From: Emydura subglobosa | Lineage: Eukaryota; Chordata; Testudines; Chelidae | Direction: 5' to 3' | DNA length: 64,000 bases | NCBI GenBank assembly: GCA_007922225.1 | Contig: ML680092.1 | Span: 124,001-188,000 of the forward strand | In this document: piece by piece, positions 58,678 through 64,000 of the stretch | Numbering within the stretch: the stretch's first letter is position 1 | Layout: every line of letters begins with the position of its first letter | Made by a program: the position numbers and the translations under genes | Notes under the pieces: generated by a model | What the model saw: only the letters and a program-made list of their open reading frames with translations | Database searches by the model: none | What the model was told of the DNA's origin: nothing

Positions 58678-61440
58678 GTGGACGGAGATCTAAGCCCGAA
58701 GGTAAGTGGGGAAGAGGGACACCACAAGGAAGCAGAAGGAGGAGGGTGCAGCAGGGGAGGCCTCCCGATTCAGACTGTGAAAGTAGGTCAATCGGCTGCT
58801 TATCTCAAGTGTCTGTACACAAATGCAAGAAGCCTGGGAAACAAGCAGGAGGAATTGGAAGTCCTGGCACAGTCAAGAAACTACGACATGATTGGAATAA
58901 CTGAGACTTGGTGGAATAACTCTCACGATTGGAGCACTGTCATGGGTGGGTATAAACTGTTCAGGAAGGACAGGGAGGGGCGAAAGGGGGGAGGAGTTGC
59001 ACTGTATGTAAGAGAGCACTATGACTGCTCTGAGCTCCAGTATGAAACTAGAGATAAGTCAGTTGAGTGTCTCTGGGTTAAGCTTAGAAGCAAGAACAAT
59101 AAGGGTGATGTCATGGTGGGTGTCTGTTACAGACCACCAGACCAGGAGGACGAGGTAGATGAGGCTTTCTTTACTCAACTAGGGAAAGTTTCCAGTTCAC
59201 AGGACCTGCTTCTCATGGGAGACTTCAATCACCCTGACATCTGCTGGAAGAGCAATACAGCAGAGCACAAACAATCCAGGAAGTTTTTGGAGAGTGTCGC
59301 TGACAATTTCCTGGTGCAAGTGCTGGAGCAACCAACTGGGGGCCGTGCTTCTCTTGACCTGCTGCTCACAAACAGGGAAGATTTGGTAGGGGAAGTAGAA
59401 GTGGGTGGCAACCTAGGCAGCAGTGACCATGAGATGGTCGAGTTCAGGATACTGACAAAAGGAAGAAAGGAGAACAGCAGGATACGGACTATGGACTTCA
59501 GAAAAGCAGACTTTGACTCCCTCAGGGAACTGATGGGCAGGATTCCCTGGGAGGCTAATATGAGGGGGAAAGGAACCCAAGAGAGCTGGCTGTATTTTAA
59601 AGAGACCTTATTGAGGGCACAAGAGCAAACCATCCCGATGTGCAGAAAGAATAGCAAATATGGTAGGCGTCCAGCTTGGCTTAACAAAGATGTCCTTGGC
59701 GAACTTAAACGCAAAAAAGAATCTTACAAGAAGTGGAAGCTTGGTCAGATGACTAGGGAGGATTATATAAACACTGCTCGAACGCGCAGGAATGAAATCA
59801 GGAAGGCCAAAGCACAATTGGAGTTGCAGCTAGCAAGGGACATGAAGGGGAACAAGAAGGGTTTCTACAGGCATGTTGCCAACAAGAGGAAGATTCGGGA
59901 AAGTGTGGGCCCCTTAGAGAATGAGGGAGGCGACCTAGTGACGGAAGATGTGGAGAAAGCTGAGGTACTCAATGCCTTTTTTGCCTCTGTCTTCACAGAC
60001 AAGATCAGCTCCCAGACTGCTGTACTGGGTGGCACAGAATGGGAAGGAGGCGAACATCCTGCAGTGCTGAAGGAACGGGTCCAAGACTATTTAGAAGGAT
60101 TGGACATTCACAAGTCCATGGGGCCGGATGCAATGCACCCGAGGGTGCTGAGGGAGTTGGCTGAGGTGATTTCAGAGCCATTGGCTATTATCTTTGAAAG
60201 CTCGTGGCAACAGGGGGAGGTCCCTGAGGACTGGAAAAAAGCAAATATAGTGCCCATCTTCAAAAAAGGGAGGAAAGAGGATCCAGGGAACTACAGACCG
60301 GTCAGCCTCACCTCAATCCCTGGAAAAATCATGGAGCAGGTCCTCAAGGAATCCATTTTAAGGCACTTGAAAGAGAGGAAGGTGATCAGGAACAGTCAAC
60401 ACGGATTCACCAAGGGAAAGTCATGCCTGACCAACCTGATTGCTTTCTATGATGAGGTGACTGGCTCTGTGGATGTAGGGAAGGCGGTGGATGTGATATA
60501 TCTTGACTTTAGCAAAGCTTTTGATACTGTCTCTCACAGTATTCTTATCAGCAAGTTAAAGAAGTATGGGTTGGATGAATGAACTATAAAATGGATAGAG
60601 AACTGGCTAGAGCATAGGGCTCAACGAGTAGTGATCAATGGCTCCATGTCTAGCTGGCAACCGGTCACAAGCAGAGTTCCCCAGGGGTCGGTCCTGGGTC
60701 CGGTTTTGTTCAGCATCTTCATTAATGATCTGGAGGATGGGATAGATTGCACCCTCAGCAAGTTTGCGGACGACACTAAGCTGGGGGGAGTGGTAGATAC
60801 CCTGGAAGGTAGGGATAGGATACAGAGTGACCTAAACAAACTGGAGGATTGGGCCAAAAGAAATCTAACGAGGTTCAACAAAGAAAAGTGCAGAGTCCTC
60901 CACTTAGGAAGGAAGAATCCCATGCACAGCTATAGACTGGGGACTGACGAGCTGGGCAGCAGCTCTGCAGAAAAGGACCTGGGGGTAACAGTGGATAAAA
61001 AGCTGGATATGAGTCAGCAGTGTGCCCTGGTTGTCAAGAAGGCTAATAGCATATTGGGCTGCATTAGGAGGGGCATTGCCAGCAGGTCACGGGAAATGAT
61101 TATTCCCCTCTATTCGGCGTTGGTGAGGCCGCATTTAGAATATTGTGTCCAGTTTTGGGCCCCCCACTACAAAAAGTATGTGGACAAGTTGGAGAGAGTC
61201 CAGCGGAGGGCAATAAAAATGATTAGGGGGCTGGAGCACAGGACTTATGAGGAGAGGCTGAGGGAACTGGGCTTGTTTAATCTGCAAAAGAGAAGAGTGA
61301 GGGGGGATTTGATAGCAGCCTTTCACTACCTGAAAGGGGGTTCCACAGAGGATGGGGCTAGGCTGTTCTCGGTGGTGGCAAATGACAGAACAAGGAGCAA
61401 CGGTCTCAAGTTTCAGGGCAGGAGGTCTAGGTTGGACATT
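58678..61440 (+). pseudogene. CR1 ORF2: endonuclease plus reverse transcriptase, one internal stop
   Basis: 58,678-60,582 encodes an APE-type endonuclease ([41 protein letters not shown]) and the first RT blocks ([41 protein letters not shown]). A TGA at 60,580-60,582 interrupts, and the same frame continues to 61,440 with [14 protein letters not shown] and the catalytic FADDTKL at about 60,764. The LTR insertion cuts off the last part, which resumes at 62,117. ORF2 nicks DNA and primes reverse transcription (family role). Confidence 0.85.
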
Positions 61441-61442
61441 AG

Positions 61443-62111
61443 TGTGGTACTCGGTGTGTTGGTCATCGATGTTTTTCAGTGTAGGCTGCGTGCGTGTGTC
61501 CCTGTGTAGATGCTGTCCCAGTTCTGATCAGGAAACTGAGACGGCTCTCACGATTGAATGAGTCAACATGACCACAGATTAGCTGATTAACGAAGGCGCC
61601 CAGGCCAAGTTTATTGCGTGCGGCACAACGAGAAATAACTTACAGAATATCTCTGGGTCAGTTTCGCATAGGTGGCGTTACAATGGTCTCGGCCCAACGG
61701 CGGGACTTTCTGTTATCCCCTAGACTGGACACCGGTATTCCCTCGGACACCCTCTTTTATACACTATTGCATACACTTTTGGTCTGCCCCCTTTCACGTA
61801 GGTAGTTGCCACCCTCCTGACGTAGTCTAATACCACCTTTTTCCGTTGATTGGCTGATTTGGGCACCGCCACTCCATGTATCATTTCTACGCATAAAAGT
61901 GTCATTTCAGAGAGTTAGTATCTTGGTACCTCTTATACCTATTACTACATATTTTAGTAATATTTTGGCAGTCTTACAACCTTGCAGAATCAGCACTTTC
62001 CTATACCAGTCTCAGTTAACTTGAGTGACCCCTTATACTTCTGTTCACTCGGCTTTTTCCATTTAGGCCTTAGCCTGTTTTACAGGCCTTAAGCTCTCAC
62101 TTCTTACTACA
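61443..62111 (-). mobile_element. Solo LTR (669 bp) in minus orientation inside CR1
   Basis: Begins TGTGGTACTC and ends CTTACTACA, the TG...CA ends of an LTR, with partly inverted termini. ATTAG is present on both sides (61,438-61,442 and 62,112-62,116), a 5-bp target-site duplication, and removing the insert restores CR1 continuity as in the copy at 50,000. Minus-strand TATAAAA (61,755-61,761) and AATAAA (61,610-61,615) lie in the right order and spacing for an LTR promoter and poly(A) signal. No internal viral genes remain. Confidence 0.85.
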
Positions 62112-62334
62112 ATTAGGAAAAAGTTTTTCACTAGGAGGGTGGTGAAGCACTGGAATGGGTTACCTAGGGAGGTGGTGGAATCTCCATCTTTAGAGGTTTT
62201 TAAGCTGAGGCTTGACAAAGCCCTGGCTGGGATGATATAGCTGAGGTTAGTCCTGCTTTGAGCAGGGGGTTGGAGTAGATGACCTCCTGAGGTCCCTTCC
62301 AACTCTAAGATTCTATGATTCTAAGAACTGGATC

Positions 62335-64000
62335 AAGAGAGAATTTTTGGGGATGTGCGCAACAGTCTGGGCTATTTTTACCCATCAAAAGATGTGGTTT
62401 CTTACATGTGGAACATCAAGTTCAGCTAATAAAATGGCAGTTTCTGATAGTAGAAAGGTGGGGTTTTTTTAAATTTAGAGCAGTGGGTTCTAACTCTAGA
62501 ACAGCAGGTTCTAAGTGAAAAGTGGCAGTTTCTAAATTTCTCTCTCCTTTTATCTGCCTCTTTTTCTCTGTGCCCTTTTGTTCTGTTTTGTTCTCTTTCC
62601 CTCCTTCTTTCTCTTTCTCTCACCCCTTGTTGTCTGTGCCCTGTTCTCTTCCCCTCCTAATCCCACTTTAGCCAGCCTATGCACAGTGGAACCAGACTTA
62701 TAATGCAAAAGAGTCAGAATGGATATTATTTAGAATCTATCTGGAAGCTTTTGGTGCCTGAGCAAAGAGAGGATCTGGGCTTGCAGGTCATACATCTTTC
62801 TGCCCAGAAACAACTTTGGGATGAAGATGGGGGATGAAAATGACTAGGATGATAGCAGAAGCACCGTCAGGGAGTCATAGCCACTCTTCTACTGCAGGGT
62901 TTGCCTGCCTGTTCTTAGTGGAGTTTGCAAACCTGGGGAGGGGGGTTGTCGTCTATCTGTGTTCATCCCTAGGATATCTGAGACCATCTCTTGCCCTCCT
63001 GGACTGGTGTGATCTTTTCCCTTTGCTACCTGACTTGGGTCTGCCACTTCCCCCTCAGATTAACGTGATCCACCGTGCCACCCTGTGATGAAAGTAGATT
63101 GGCTCACTGACTGTGGGTGGCTCCTTTCACAGCCTTGGTGGTTTATCTGAGGTGTTACGTCACCTTCTGGTGAGTATGCAACAAGGGGAAGAGAGATTTG
63201 GGAGCTGTGAGCCTGACCCAAAACCACCTGAAGTTATGGGCTTTGGATTGGGCCTGGGATCTATCTGTGTCTTTCTATTCTACCCCCATTCCTGACTGTG
63301 TCTGTTACAGGCTAGGGGTGTGATTTCCAACTTGCATAGGCATATGCTAAAGAGCTGGGAATCATACCCCTAGCTCAGAGTCTGGAAGATGTAGCCTTTG
63401 TGAGGCCTGAGTGCCTAGGCAAATGAGTCTACCTGAAAGCTGTTGTATGTGCAGGCCATTGGGCTGTGGTGTACCTAGCTAAAGGCCCTGTGTGTGAAGC
63501 TGTGTATCATTCCCACCCTGTTCCTATAAATGCCACTATTTGGCTCAAACCTGGAAGGAGGCTGGGGGCCTCAGAGGTTCTTCCCTGGGAAATAACCACC
63601 CAGTACAGTTGCCTGCTCTGGAAAAGATTTGAAGACCCTGTCGGGATAGAGACTTCATGCAGCACGTACACACTACCTTCCTTACACTAGGTGGAAGGGG
63701 CAGAGATAGGGAAGTCCTAAATGGAGCATCTTCCCCCCTATTCAGTGCTGCTCTACCTAGTGGTCGGAGAGGTTAGGAGTGACAGAAACAACCAGCACTT
63801 CCACCTGCTGATCTCACTTCACATTTTCCTGCCTGGTGAGTCTTCACTTCAAGCTGTGGAGGGGGAGCTCTCCTTGTGCTTTGTATGGAGGAACAGGAGC
63901 TGAGTGGCTCCATGCTATCCATTGCTTTAACCCCCGAGGCCACCCACCATGTCAACCATTCATCCATGGCTCATGCTGTCATCCGCGCACCCTCTGAACT
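62335..64000. other. Unassigned DNA with pyrimidine tract and a short inverted repeat
   Basis: 62,520-62,650 is a C/T-rich tract. GCTAGGGGTGTGATTTCC at 63,312 faces GGGAATCATACCCCTAGC at 63,357, a stem of about 18 bp that may be part of a MITE. Open frames up to 84 residues show no domain. Confidence 0.45.

Larger units (their letters stand above)
57720..62325 (+). mobile_element. Long CR1 LINE with ORF1 and ORF2, split by a solo LTR
   Basis: ORF1 (to 58,669) and ORF2 (58,678 onward) lie in tandem, then the 3' end finishes with AAGATTCTATGATTCTAAG near 62,325, the CR1-type terminal repeat. It lacks a clean 5' start because the sequence joins a different CR1 tail near 57,720. One in-frame stop in ORF2 and the LTR insertion near its end make this copy inactive. 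Confidence 0.85.

Noticed and set aside
59229..59714. 161-residue frame antisense to CR1 ORF2
   Set aside because: Shadow of the endonuclease/RT frame.

Overview
The window looks like nuclear DNA of a sauropsid, most likely a turtle. Genes are split into exons with GT-AG introns. The DNA is crowded with CR1 LINEs, DIRS-type tyrosine-recombinase retroelements, MIR-like tRNA-derived SINEs, MITEs and minisatellites. DIRS elements together with CR1 and these SINE units suggest Testudines; this is inferred from repeat style, not proven.

Layout. 1-8,300: two decayed DIRS-like elements, the second sitting in an older relative. 8,300-14,380: a direct repeat flanking an inverted pair of repeat copies, a MITE, CA-rich DNA and a small tandem array upstream of a CpG-rich promoter. 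14,764-22,930: a plus-strand membrane-type serine protease of the prostasin (PRSS8) kind, with two intact alternative last exons. 23,400-32,062: KAT8 (MOF), minus strand, all 11 coding exons intact (454 codons plus stop), convergent with the protease. 32,480-47,350: two minus-strand nine-finger C2H2 genes (terminal exons 35,329-36,317 and 42,288-43,336), apparently a tandem segmental duplication; the second copy is expanded by LINE, MITE and Ty3/gypsy fragments. 47,900-54,700: simple repeats, a CR1 fragment with a nested MITE, a long palindrome and more minisatellites. 54,835-55,108: a minus-strand pyrin-domain exon carrying an in-frame stop. 57,340-62,325: a CR1 tail, then a long CR1 element (ORF1 esterase-like, ORF2 endonuclease plus reverse transcriptase) interrupted by a 669-bp solo LTR with a 5-bp target duplication. 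62,330-64,000: no gene recognised.

Gene order fits the human 16p11.2 neighbourhood, where KAT8, PRSS8 and PYCARD lie close together (known synteny). PRSS8-type proteases act at the epithelial surface, KAT8 acetylates histone H4, PYD proteins act in inflammasome signalling and zinc-finger genes are DNA-binding regulators; I see no evidence that they form one pathway. The most notable observation is the duplicated catalytic-serine last exon of the protease, which predicts two isoforms with different C-terminal tails. I found no prokaryote-like system.
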